Shown here piece by piece: positions 33,272 to 41,075 of a DNA stretch of 41,276 bases; position 1 is the stretch's first letter, and the number at the start of each line of letters is the position of its first letter. Source of the stretch: Phycisphaerae bacterium (lineage in GTDB: Bacteria; Planctomycetota; Phycisphaerae; UBA1845; UTPLA1); contig JAUIHO010000012.1 in NCBI GenBank assembly GCA_030432035.1, positions 1 through 41,276 of the forward strand, written 5' to 3'. Under the pieces are notes generated by a model. That model saw nothing but the letters and a program-made list of their open reading frames with translations, ran no database searches and was not told the origin of the DNA. A program made the position numbers and the translations under genes.

Positions 33272-34840
33272 TTAGAACGGTGCTTCTTCGTCGTCGACGG
33301 GGAACGACGGGCCCGAATGGCCGTTGCCGTTTCCGCCGGGCAATGGAGGCATTTCGCTGGGTGGCAACGGCGGCGCCACGTCGCGGTATCCCGGCGGCGG
33401 TTCGTCGATAAAGCCGGCCGACGCGTTGTCGAATCGAGCACACTCCTTGGTGAAGTGCAGATCGATGATACCGGTCGGGCCATTTCGCTGTTTGTCTAAA
33501 ATCAGTTCGGCCTTACCGCGCAGCTCGTTCATCGCATCGGGCGAACCTTTATCGGCGTAGTACTCTTCACGGTGCAACAGCGCCACGACGTCGGCATCCT
33601 GTTCGATCGCACCACTTTCGCGCAAGTCGCTCATACGCGGCCGGTTGCCGCCGCGACCTTCGACCTGTCGGTTGAGCTGTGCCAACGCGATAATGGGCAC
33701 GTTGAGTTCGCGACCGAGCGCCTTTAGGCCACGACTGATCGAGGCAATTTCCTGCTGGCGGCTTTCGCGATTGGATGGATCCTGCATCAACTGCAAGTAG
33801 TCGATGAAGATCACTTGAATGTTGTGTTGGAGCTTTAGTCGTCGCGACTTGGCGCGAATTTCCATCACGGACATGCCCGGCGTGTCGTCAATAAAAATGG
33901 GCTTGTCGCGAATTTGCTCGTGGGCCGCGCGCAGCTTGAGCATTTCTTCTTCACTAAGCGTGCCGCGCCGCATGCGACTCATATCGACGCGTGCTCTAGC
34001 GCAAAGCAAACGCTGGGCGATTTGCAACTTGCCCATTTCCAACGAAAAGAAGACGCTGGCGTAGCCTTGCCGCTGGTTTTCGTCGATGCCGATGCTCTCG
34101 AACATCGACAAGGCAAACGCCGTCTTTCCCATCGACGGGCGCGCCGCAATCACGACGAGGTCGCCAAACTGCAACCCGCCGGTCATGTGGTCGAATTCGG
34201 TGAACCCGGTCGGGATACCGCTATGCAGATCGGGATCTTCGATGTAGGCCCAAGCTTCCTGCAGGAAGTCTTTGATGGGCACCGCGTGCTGGCTGACGCG
34301 CTGTTCGGTCACCTCGAACAGCTTTTGCTCGGCGCGGTCCATGATTTCCGAAGCCACGTCGGAATCGTCGTAGGCTTCGCTCATGATTTGGCCGGTCGCC
34401 AAAATCAGGTCGCGCAGCATCGCCTTATCGCGAACGATGTTGGCGTAATATTCGGCGTTGGCAGCAGATGGCACCGACTCGTGCAGGTCGATCAGATAAT
34501 CGCGCCCGCCGACCTCTTCGAGGATGTTGCGTCGGCGCAATTCATCTTCGACGACGACCAAGTCGATCGGCTTGGCGACGTCGTAAAGATCGACCACCGT
34601 CTCGTAAATGAGACGGTGGTCTTGTCGGTAGAACATATCGGAGCGGTCGCGCCCGATGATCTGCACGGTGAGGCCGATCGCCTCACGGTCGATCAGCAGC
34701 GCGCCGAGCAGACTCATCTCCGCCTCAAGATCTTGTGGCGGGATGCGACCGGCGAGGGACGCCTCAGTTAGCGCCGGCGGGCTCGTCTGAGCCTGCTGGT
34801 TGGTCTTCCGCTGTCCCTGCGGTGGCTTGATCTGCGTCAT
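33272..34840 (-). CDS. dnaB: Replicative DNA helicase DnaB
   Basis: Hexameric helicase that unwinds the replication fork. The 522 residues have the N-terminal domain (RIPPQDLEAEMSLLGALLID), linker, and RecA-like domain with Walker A AARPSMGKTAFALS, the SLEMG motif, Walker B IFIDYLQLM, and SDLRESGAIEQDAD. The tail is Pro/Gly-rich and ends DDEEAPF. No intein interrupts the usual insertion sites. Start: ATG 34840 has a perfect GGAGG six bases upstream, located inside rplI, so dnaB overlaps rplI by 77 bases in another frame. The order rpsF-ssb-rpsR-rplI-dnaB is a classical one and suggests a single transcript. Confidence 0.96.
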   Translation of the reverse strand: MTQIKPPQGQRKTNQQAQTSPPALTEASLAGRIPPQDLEAEMSLLGALLIDREAIGLTVQIIGRDRSDMFYRQDHRLIYETVVDLYDVAKPIDLVVVEDELRRRNILEEVGGRDYLIDLHESVPSAANAEYYANIVRDKAMLRDLILATGQIMSEAYDDSDVASEIMDRAEQKLFEVTEQRVSQHAVPIKDFLQEAWAYIEDPDLHSGIPTGFTEFDHMTGGLQFGDLVVIAARPSMGKTAFALSMFESIGIDENQRQGYASVFFSLEMGKLQIAQRLLCARARVDMSRMRRGTLSEEEMLKLRAAHEQIRDKPIFIDDTPGMSVMEIRAKSRRLKLQHNIQVIFIDYLQLMQDPSNRESRQQEIASISRGLKALGRELNVPIIALAQLNRQVEGRGGNRPRMSDLRESGAIEQDADVVALLHREEYYADKGSPDAMNELRGKAELILDKQRNGPTGIIDLHFTKECARFDNASAGFIDEPPPGYRDVAPPLPPSEMPPLPGGNGNGHSGPSFPVDDEEAPF

Positions 34841-35339
34841 CGGTGACCTCCGTCTCACCTGCCATTGCTTCTTCCTCTTCCTCTTCGCCCAGCGTCTTCT
34901 CGCGAACGACCCAGACCTTCGCTTCGGTGCGAATGTCGTCGGCGAACACGATCGGTACTTGGAAGGTGCCGACTTCCTTGATGTTGGCCGTCATCTTGAT
35001 CTGATCGGCGTGCACCGAGTGGCCTTCGGCCAGAAGCGCGCTGGAGATTTCGCGCGGACCGACCGAACCGTAGAGGTGGCCTTCCGGCGTACAGGCGGCG
35101 CTGATGTTGACTTCGACGCCTTCGAGCCGCTTGCAGGTATCTTCCAACACTTTGCGCTTGCGGGCGCGTTCGGCGGCGGCGATCTTCTTGTCTTCCTCGA
35201 TCGCTTTGAGGTTTGCCTTGGTGGGTTCTAAGGCGAGATGCTGCGGCAGCAAGTAGTTGCGCGCATAACCGGTCGACACTTCGACCACATCGCCACAAAG
35301 GCCCAGGCTATCGATATCTTTTCGAAGTAGCAGTTTCAT
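34764..35339 (-). CDS. rplI: Ribosomal protein bL9 with acidic C-terminal extension
   Basis: Large-subunit protein binding 23S rRNA domain V. The 191 residues exceed the usual 150. The first 50 residues match the family (MKLLLRKDIDSLGLCGDVVE, GYARNYLLPQHLA), followed by the long connecting helix and the C-terminal domain (TPEGHLYGSVGPREIS). After about residue 150 comes a run of Glu and then a low-complexity Asp/Glu/Ala tail. The last 25 codons of that tail overlap the beginning of dnaB. Confidence 0.95.
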   Translation of the reverse strand: MKLLLRKDIDSLGLCGDVVEVSTGYARNYLLPQHLALEPTKANLKAIEEDKKIAAAERARKRKVLEDTCKRLEGVEVNISAACTPEGHLYGSVGPREISSALLAEGHSVHADQIKMTANIKEVGTFQVPIVFADDIRTEAKVWVVREKTLGEEEEEEAMAGETEVTDDADQATAGTAEDQPAGSDEPAGAN

Positions 35340-35368
35340 TTTTCTCGAAGCTCCTCAATCCGCCGCGT

Positions 35369-35593
35369 TTAGCCGGTAAACGGCATCAAGCCAATGAAAC
35401 GGGACCGCTTAAGGGCACGACGGCTCATGCGCTGATGCTTCGCGCAGTTACCACTGCGCTTGCGCGCGAAGTGCTTGCCCTGCGACGTCACCATTTTTTG
35501 TAACGTCGGCAAATCCTTGTAGTCGATTTCGTCAATCTTTTCGCGACAGAATCGGCATTTATTGACTCTGCCACCGCGTCGTTTTACTGCCAT
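35369..35593 (-). CDS. rpsR: Ribosomal protein bS18
   Basis: Small-subunit protein that pairs with bS6 on the platform. With the start at ATG 35593 the product is 74 residues, the normal size; an upstream in-frame start at 35632 would add 13 unrelated residues. The Cys pair in KCRFCREK plus NCAKHQR gives a zinc-binding-type (C+) variant. The core IDYKDLPTLQKMVTSQGK and RMSRRALKRSRFIGLMPF are clear. It lies 29 bases before rplI and 113 after ssb. Confidence 0.95.
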   Translation of the reverse strand: MAVKRRGGRVNKCRFCREKIDEIDYKDLPTLQKMVTSQGKHFARKRSGNCAKHQRMSRRALKRSRFIGLMPFTG

Positions 35594-35706
35594 CTCTCGT
35601 GTTCTACCTTTCTGGCACGCCCGGCGAAGCAATCTCTTTCTAACCGAGCATCATTGATTCCGAATACTGTTTCTTCTAGTTCGCACGCATCTCAAATCGA
35701 CACGGC

Positions 35707-36147
35707 CTAGAAGGGAATATCATCCATTCCGCCATCGGCTCCGGCGCTGACAGGCGGCATTTCATCGCTGTGGCCGGGCTCATCGCGCCCACCACCTCCT
35801 CCGCCGCCACCGCCACCGGCGTTGCCGACGAAGCTGAAGCCTTCCATCACGACGTAAAGCTTACTGCGCTTGCCGCCGTCTTTGCCTTCCCACTGATCGA
35901 ACTTCAATCGACCTTCAATCAAAATGGGCTTGCCTTTGTTGAAGTACTGGTTGATGACTTCGGCTTGGCGGCCGTAACTGCGGACATCGACGTAGGTGAC
36001 TTCCTCATTGGAAGAACCGTCCTTGCCCTTCCATCTGCGATTGCACGCGATGCCCAATTCGACCACCGGCGTGCCCGAAGGCAGCGTCGATAGCTGCGGA
36101 TCGCGCGTGAGGTTGCCTGCGAGAATGACTTTGTTGAAGCTGGCCAT
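35707..36147 (-). CDS. ssb: Single-stranded DNA-binding protein
   Basis: Coats single-stranded DNA in replication and repair. The 146-residue protein has the OB fold from the N-terminus (FNKVILAGNLTRDPQLSTLP; VVELGIACNRRWKGKDG; KPILIEGRLKFDQWEGKDG). A run of ten glycines starts the flexible linker, and the tail ends MDDIPF, the partner-recruiting acidic tip. It is placed between rpsF and rpsR, as in many bacteria. Confidence 0.96.
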   Translation of the reverse strand: MASFNKVILAGNLTRDPQLSTLPSGTPVVELGIACNRRWKGKDGSSNEEVTYVDVRSYGRQAEVINQYFNKGKPILIEGRLKFDQWEGKDGGKRSKLYVVMEGFSFVGNAGGGGGGGGGGRDEPGHSDEMPPVSAGADGGMDDIPF

Positions 36148-36200
36148 GCTGTCTTCCTTTCAATTCCGCTGTGCAACGCCCGCCAAGACGCCGCTTCTTC

Positions 36201-36749
36201 CTAGTCGTCCGAATCGGCACCGGCCGACGCCGTTACCGGCGCGTCGCCGTCACGCTTGGATTCATCATTCGAAGCATCACCAGACTGACGGTCGCCATCG
36301 TCGCTGCCTTCGGCGCGATCTCGACGATCGCCACGCTCACCGCGACCGCCACGGCCACCGCGATCACCACGATCTCCTCGATCTCCGCGCTCATCGCGTT
36401 CTTCGCGGCGCGGCGCCATCTTGGGCGGATCGGCAGCCAGCGATTTTTGAACGGCTTCGTCCGTCATCGTTTCGCGATTCAGAACGAGCACGCGCAATAC
36501 CGTGTCGCTCAGTTGAACGTCGCGCTCAAGGCCGGTGATCTTTTCGGGATCGGCCTTGAAGTACGTCAGGATGTACAAACCGCGACGGAACTTCTTGATC
36601 GGATACGCAAGCTTGCGTTCGTCCCAACTGCGCTTGCCGACCAATTCGGCACCGGCGCGAGTCAGGATGCGAGTCAATTCCGCTTCCGCGGCTTCCATGT
36701 CCGACGCCAGCGCCGGATCCAACAAAAACATGCCTTCGTATAGAATCAC
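36201..36749 (-). CDS. rpsF: Ribosomal protein bS6 with long Arg/Gly/Asp-rich tail
   Basis: Small-subunit protein, 182 residues where about 95-130 are usual. Residues 1-105 are the bS6 domain (ILYEGMFLLDPALASDMEAA; KRSWDERKLAYPIKKFRRGL; LSDTVLRVLVLNRE). The rest is low complexity, with repeated RGD-type triplets (ERGDRGDRGDRGGRGGRG) and then an acidic Asp/Ser end. In E. coli bS6 receives C-terminal glutamates, but the role of this tail is unknown. The repeated codons make the tail prone to slippage. Confidence 0.94.
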   Translation of the reverse strand: MILYEGMFLLDPALASDMEAAEAELTRILTRAGAELVGKRSWDERKLAYPIKKFRRGLYILTYFKADPEKITGLERDVQLSDTVLRVLVLNRETMTDEAVQKSLAADPPKMAPRREERDERGDRGDRGDRGGRGGRGERGDRRDRAEGSDDGDRQSGDASNDESKRDGDAPVTASAGADSDD

Positions 36750-36849
36750 AATCGGTTACTCCAACTTGCCGCCACTCAACCTCGAGCGGTGCGGCGATTC
36801 ACTACAGTCATTCCCTTGGCGATTTACTTTTTCCTAGCGTCTATCTCGT

Positions 36850-37491
36850 TTACGCGTCGGCACCGTTTACGGCATCCGCGCGGTTGAATTCACCCATGGC
36901 CTTTTCGAGCCCGTGCCGCAGCCAATACTCAACGGCATCGGCGGCACGTTGCACGGCGCGCTCGGCGTCGTCCACCTCATCTTTGGCGAAGCGGCCCAAC
37001 ACAAAATCGGACACACTGCCCCGTGCGGGACGGCCGATGCCAATTCGCACGCGCGGCACCTCTTGCAAACCGAGCCGCTTGAGGATGTCGCCCAAGCCTT
37101 TCTGGCCACCCGCCGAGCCGGAGCCTCGCAGCCGCAATCGACCGAGCGGCAAATCGACATCGTCGGACAAGACCATCATGTCTTCCGGCGCGACGTTGAA
37201 AAACTGAACGGCGGCTAACACGCTCTTGCCACTCAGATTCATGTAGGTCATCGGTTTCAACACGACAACCTGCTGGTCGCACATCAGCCCCTTTTCATAG
37301 AGGCCGGAAAACTTGTTGCGCCAACTGCCGAGTTGCCAACGCTCGTTCAACACATCGGCGGCCTTAAAGCCGACGTTATGCCGCGTTTCGACATACTCTT
37401 GCCCGGGATTGCCAAGGCCGACGATCAACTTCATCGCTTGCGGTCTCGCTTGCACATCCCGTTTGCCAGTTAACCAGCGCAACAGCCACAC
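36850..37491 (-). CDS. pth: Peptidyl-tRNA hydrolase
   Basis: Releases tRNA from stalled peptidyl-tRNA. The conserved [20 protein letters not shown] includes the catalytic-site Asn and His; [13 protein letters not shown] and [20 protein letters not shown] follow. The frame opens with GTG 37491, two bases after the rplY stop, giving 213 residues with a short basic leader ([19 protein letters not shown]). ATG 37434 would give the standard 194-residue form. Tight coupling to rplY favours the GTG, but the ribosome sites do not decide. The pth-rplY-prs order is familiar. Confidence 0.94.
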   Translation of the reverse strand: MWLLRWLTGKRDVQARPQAMKLIVGLGNPGQEYVETRHNVGFKAADVLNERWQLGSWRNKFSGLYEKGLMCDQQVVVLKPMTYMNLSGKSVLAAVQFFNVAPEDMMVLSDDVDLPLGRLRLRGSGSAGGQKGLGDILKRLGLQEVPRVRIGIGRPARGSVSDFVLGRFAKDEVDDAERAVQRAADAVEYWLRHGLEKAMGEFNRADAVNGADA

Positions 37492-37493
37492 GA

Positions 37494-38138
37494 CTAGTCG
37501 TCCGAATCTGCATCCTCGGACTTGCCCTTGCCGATGACTTCGGGCTCGGTCACGGCACCTTCTTCGCCTTCGGCCGGTTCCGTTTCTTCGGAAACCGTCG
37601 GAATCTTACAGGTGGCAACAACGGCATCCGCGTCAGCAATGGGCTTGGCATCGCCCGGCATCTTTAGGTCGCTGACATGCAACGCGTCATCCAACTTCAT
37701 TCCGTCCACATCGACGCGAATGAACTCGGGAATCGCCGACACGACACAGTCGATTTCGATCTCGGTCATTTCGTGGAAGACCTGACCGCCTTCGGATTGA
37801 CCGGCGGCCGTACCGTGGTATTCGAGCGGCACGGTGACGTGTACGCGTTCGTTCAGGTCGACGCGCAACAAGTCGATGTGCAACAGGTCGCGGCCCAAGT
37901 GATCCCATTGGGCATCCTTGAGCTGACAAGCCTGGCTCTTACCGTCGAGCGTGAGATTCACGACGTGAATGCCGTGCTCGATCAGGTCTTCGACTTCGCG
38001 CGTAGCCATCGTCAGCGAAAACGGATCGCGACCGTGGCCGTACAGCACGCCGGGGATTTTGCCGTCGCGGCGAAGCCGTGCGGCGGCGCGCGATCCCTTA
38101 CTCTTGCGCGCTTCGATCGTTACATTCGGAATTTCCAT
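37494..38138 (-). CDS. rplY: Ribosomal protein bL25/Ctc (long form)
   Basis: Binds 5S rRNA in the large subunit. The 214 residues are the two-domain Ctc form: the bL25 domain ([41 protein letters not shown]) and a beta-rich TL5 domain ([50 protein letters not shown]). The last 40 residues are acidic and disordered. It is followed by pth with almost no spacer and preceded by prs 18 bases upstream. Confidence 0.94.
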   Translation of the reverse strand: MEIPNVTIEARKSKGSRAAARLRRDGKIPGVLYGHGRDPFSLTMATREVEDLIEHGIHVVNLTLDGKSQACQLKDAQWDHLGRDLLHIDLLRVDLNERVHVTVPLEYHGTAAGQSEGGQVFHEMTEIEIDCVVSAIPEFIRVDVDGMKLDDALHVSDLKMPGDAKPIADADAVVATCKIPTVSEETEPAEGEEGAVTEPEVIGKGKSEDADSDD

Positions 38139-38156
38139 CGCAGTGAATCCTCGTTA

Positions 38157-39119
38157 CTACTCTGCTTTCACAAACAAACTGCTTATCGATTTATGCGTGT
38201 GGATGCGGGCGATCGCTTCGCCCAAAATATCCGCTACGCTCAGTACCTTCAGATGCGGCAAGCGCTCGCGTGCCTCATTGCTGACCGGAATCGTGTTGGC
38301 CACGACCAACTCGGTAAACGGCGTTTTCTCAAGCCGATCAAACGCCGGACCGGCAAAGACCGCGTGCGTCGCAGCCCCGCGAACCGTGCGAGCGCCGCGT
38401 TCCTTCACCAACTTGGCGGCTTCACACAACGTGCCCGCCGTGGCGATCATGTCGTCGATCATCAAGACGTCGCGGCCTTCGACGTTACCGATGATGGTAT
38501 TCGAAACGGCCGTGCTTCCGGAAATTCGACGTTTGTCGATAATCGCCAGGTCGCAGCCGATGCCTTCAGCAAAGCCGCGTGCCCGTTTGACGTTACCGAC
38601 GTCGGGGCTGACGAGCACCGTTTCTTTCGGGTTGAGCTTCTCGAAGTGCTTCGTAAAGACGGGGCCGCCTTCGAGGTGATCCACCGGAATATCGAAAAAG
38701 CCCTGAATCTGTGCCGCGTGCAAGTCCATCGTTAGCACGCGATCGGCTCCCGCCTTCGTGATGATGTTACTCACCAGCTTGGCGGTAATCGGAACGCGGC
38801 CTTCGTCTTTGCGATCTTGTCGGGCATAACCGAAGTACGGCAACACCGCCGTGATACGCTTGGCCGAGGCGCGGCGCAAACAGTCGATGAAGATCAACAG
38901 CTCCAGCAAGTTGTCGTTAACCGGTCGGCATGTCGACTGCACCACGAACACATCGCGGCCACGCACGTCTTCGTGCAATTTGACGAACAACTCGCCGTCG
39001 GGAAACGTCTCGGCATGCACCCGACCCGGGCGGATATCGAGATAGTTGCATATCTCTTCGGTCAGCGCCGGGTTGGCCCGACCGCTGAACACCTTTAACT
39101 CGCCGTTGAACGCGCTCAT
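38157..39119 (-). CDS. prs: Ribose-phosphate pyrophosphokinase
   Basis: Makes phosphoribosyl pyrophosphate from ribose 5-phosphate and ATP for nucleotides, His and Trp. The 320 residues fit class I. Motifs: AETFPDGELFVKL, FVVQSTCRPVNDNLLELL, LPYFGYARQDRKDEGRVPI (metal/ATP loop), TMDLHAAQIQGFFDIPVDH, and the ribose-phosphate loop VLMIDDMIATAGTLCEA. The usual order with rplY and pth downstream and glmU upstream is kept. The gap to glmU (39120-39261, 142 bases) shows no further feature. Confidence 0.97.
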   Translation of the reverse strand: MSAFNGELKVFSGRANPALTEEICNYLDIRPGRVHAETFPDGELFVKLHEDVRGRDVFVVQSTCRPVNDNLLELLIFIDCLRRASAKRITAVLPYFGYARQDRKDEGRVPITAKLVSNIITKAGADRVLTMDLHAAQIQGFFDIPVDHLEGGPVFTKHFEKLNPKETVLVSPDVGNVKRARGFAEGIGCDLAIIDKRRISGSTAVSNTIIGNVEGRDVLMIDDMIATAGTLCEAAKLVKERGARTVRGAATHAVFAGPAFDRLEKTPFTELVVANTIPVSNEARERLPHLKVLSVADILGEAIARIHTHKSISSLFVKAE

Positions 39120-39261
39120 CGAGTTATCCGCCTAGGTTGGCCGAGCCCGCGTCTTGCGAACCCCTGCCGGTTACTCGTCCCGTGTAACCACGCTCCGTGG
39201 CCACACCCAAAATACTGTTTACCGAATTCCGTTGCGAAGACCGCAGGGAAATCGAGCTCGC

Positions 39262-40353
39262 TTATCCTTGCACGGGCGGTTGTCGTACGACTTCCGCCGT
39301 TTCGCGTCGCCTGATCGGGCTTTCGCTGCGCGGTGCCTGACTGGCCGCGTCAAACGCGTTTAACACCGTCGGCCCGACAACTGCACCGTCATCCACAGTG
39401 GAGCCATGGCGAACGAATGCAAACGGCCCCACCGTGCAATTGGCACCGACCGATGCATCACCTTCCAAAAAGGTGAACGGTCGAATTACCGTCTCGACGC
39501 CGATCGACACATCGGCATCAACGCGCGTGTTTTGTGGCGCTTCGATGGTGACGCCTTCGCTCATCCAATATTGATGGATGCGGTTTTGCATGATCGCCGT
39601 GACGTCGGCAAGGTCGGCGCGCGAGTTGATACCGACGGCATCTTCGGCAGGCACCGTCGTTGCGGCGCGCACTTGCTTGCCTTCTTTCAAAAGAATCTCC
39701 AACACGTCGGTGATGTAATATTCACCTTTGGCGTTGTTGGGCTGAATCTTGGGGAGTGTTTCAAAGAGCGAGACCGCGTCGAAACAGTAGTAGCTCGGAT
39801 TGACTTCGCAGATTCCGAGTTGATCGTCGGTACAGTCGCGATGTTCGACGATCTTTTCAAAATCGCCATCGTTGTTGCGGACGATGCGCCCGTAGCTCGT
39901 CGGGTCTTCCAACACCGTGGTCGCCAACGATGCCTGCGCCGCGGCGGCGCGATGGCTTTGCACGAGCGACCGTAAGGTTTCAGGGCGAATCATCGGCATA
40001 TCGCCGGCAATCACGATCGCGTCGCCATCGAAACCCTTAAACGCATCGGCACACATGGCCACGGCGTGGCCAGTGCCCTTCTGTTCGGCCTGTTCGACGA
40101 AATGCACGCCGGGCTCGCCTTCGTAAGCGCGAATGATCTGCTCTTTGGCGAAGCCGACAATGATGAAGAACTTTTGGATGCCGGCGGCGCGACAGGCCCC
40201 AATCACATGGCCGAGCATCGGGCGACCGCACAGCTCGTGCAGCACCTTGGGCTTCTCGGTTTTCATGCGCGTGGACTTACCGGCAGCGAGAATGATCGCC
40301 GCCAATTCGCGTTGCCCTTCCGCCGTGCCGGAATTGGTATCGCTGGACGCCAT
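39262..40353 (-). CDS. glmU: GlmU-like UDP-N-acetylglucosamine pyrophosphorylase, acetyltransferase part missing
   Basis: Makes UDP-GlcNAc from GlcNAc-1-phosphate and UTP for peptidoglycan and LPS. Residues about 17-245 are the uridyltransferase domain: IILAAGKSTRMKTEKPKVLH, EQKGTGHAVAM, IAGDMPMIRPE, GEYYITDVLEIL. A left-handed beta helix follows from about 275, but it stops after three or four turns and ends in an Arg-rich tail, for 363 residues instead of about 456. The catalytic residues of the GlcN-1-phosphate acetyltransferase would lie in the missing part. I saw no continuation in another frame. Start ATG 40353 follows an AGGAG 12 bases upstream. Confidence 0.88.
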   Translation of the reverse strand: MASSDTNSGTAEGQRELAAIILAAGKSTRMKTEKPKVLHELCGRPMLGHVIGACRAAGIQKFFIIVGFAKEQIIRAYEGEPGVHFVEQAEQKGTGHAVAMCADAFKGFDGDAIVIAGDMPMIRPETLRSLVQSHRAAAAQASLATTVLEDPTSYGRIVRNNDGDFEKIVEHRDCTDDQLGICEVNPSYYCFDAVSLFETLPKIQPNNAKGEYYITDVLEILLKEGKQVRAATTVPAEDAVGINSRADLADVTAIMQNRIHQYWMSEGVTIEAPQNTRVDADVSIGVETVIRPFTFLEGDASVGANCTVGPFAFVRHGSTVDDGAVVGPTVLNAFDAASQAPRSESPIRRRETAEVVRQPPVQG

Positions 40354-40396
40354 AAGGCATCGTTCTCCTGCAATTGGCAAAAAGCGTCGACAGACA

Positions 40397-40467
40397 CAAC
40401 CCGGCAAGGATTCGAACCTTGACAAGCAGTACCAAAAACTGCTGTGCTGCCATTACACTACCGGGTT
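40397..40467 (-). tRNA. tRNA-Gln (anticodon UUG)
   Basis: Read on the minus strand: acceptor AACCCGG/CCGGGTT (seven pairs), D arm around GTGTAATGGCAGCAC, anticodon arm GCAGT-TTTTGGT-ACTGC with anticodon TTG, T arm CAAGG-TTCGAAT-CCTTG, discriminator G. CCA is not encoded. It lies 43 bases upstream of the glmU start. Confidence 0.95.
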
Positions 40468-40506
40468 ATGGACAGCGACTTATTTTCGTGTCTGGTGCAG
40501 CTGCAT

Positions 40507-40698
40507 TCACAGCACGAAATCGGTCCACTGGATCGTGACCAAGTCGCCTGCTGCTGAAAAGACGCGGCTGCGCAGTATTTCCTCTGGGCTAGGACGTTCT
40601 GCCGCGTGCGGAACGCCCTCCGACCGCCACCGAACCAGAGGTTCGCCATCGGTCAGCCCCGGGGGACAATGCGGGTAGACTAGCCCAAGATTTGGCAC
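40507..40698 (-). CDS. Possible small protein, 63 residues
   Basis: A GTG-started frame whose product begins MPNLGLVYPHCPPGLTDGEP and ends with VTIQWTDFVL. It is moderately protein-like, but it has no clear ribosome site, no recognised family and only one strand neighbour (the tRNA downstream). It may be spurious. The surrounding stretch 40468-40886 otherwise holds a repeat remnant near 40732 and a terminator at 40793. Confidence 0.25.
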   Translation of the reverse strand: MPNLGLVYPHCPPGLTDGEPLVRWRSEGVPHAAERPSPEEILRSRVFSAAGDLVTIQWTDFVL

Positions 40699-40731
40699 CT
40701 GTAAACACCGAATCGGGCCGCGCAGGACCTA

Positions 40732-40756
40732 GGCAGCGGGCTTCCAACCGGTGATT
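40732..40756. repeat. Degenerate copy of repeat family B
   Basis: GGCAGCGG, a changed centre, then AACCGGTGATTC. Both flanks match the copy at 1778-1812 exactly, but the loop and the GCGCTGT lead are altered or missing. Confidence 0.4.
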
Positions 40757-40792
40757 CGGCGATTGCCCTGCCCAAGCTAAAAGCCGGGTGGT

Positions 40793-40826
40793 AAAAACGA
40801 AAACAGACGCCGAAAGTCAGCGTCTG
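40793..40826 (-). terminator. Rho-independent terminator for the LolA-like gene
   Basis: On the minus strand CAGACGC, a nine-base loop and GCGTCTG are followed by TTTTCGTTTTT. It lies about 60 bases after the stop of the LolA-like frame. Confidence 0.8.
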
Positions 40827-40886
40827 CTTCGCGATTTTCTTTGGTCGAGGGCGTGACTTCAGAGCCCCGCCTTGTCGAAAACGAGC

Positions 40887-41075
40887 CTACCCACCCATCT
40901 TCGTCATATCCATCACCTGCACGCCGGCGGGCGGCGTAAACGAGAACAGTTCGGGGCTCAGCTTTTCATCAATTTTGACATCGCTGAACGTGGTCGTGCT
41001 CATTTCCTCACCAGCCGGTGTATACCCCACCATTTTAATAGGCAGCCCAGTTTTTTTGTCGAACCACGAGACCAT
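40887..41075 (-). CDS. C-terminal fragment of a LolA-like/outer-membrane lipoprotein-sorting protein
   Basis: About 62 residues remain: VSWFDKKTGLPIKMVGYTPA, the sheet TTTFSDVKIDEKLSPELFSF, and TPPAGVQVMDM. This is the end of the LolA/LolB-like fold, periplasmic in known members. Reading on the minus strand past 41075 the frame stays open, but the residues no longer resemble the family, and the opposite strand there is clearly another gene. The N-terminal part, including the signal peptide, is therefore absent. The terminator downstream shows that the 3' end is genuine. Confidence 0.6.
   Translation of the reverse strand: MVSWFDKKTGLPIKMVGYTPAGEEMSTTTFSDVKIDEKLSPELFSFTPPAGVQVMDMTKMGG

Noticed and set aside
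33914..34771. 285-codon plus-strand frame within dnaB
   Set aside because: Antisense to conserved DnaB motifs, with no start signal or family resemblance.
37677..38735. 352-codon plus-strand frame across rplY and prs
   Set aside because: It is antisense to two certain genes and shows no domain; it is a by-product of codon bias.
39262..39420. Frameshift explaining the short GlmU
   Set aside because: The other minus-strand frames after the break do not continue the GlmU beta-helix or its catalytic motif, so a lineage-specific truncation is more likely than a single error.
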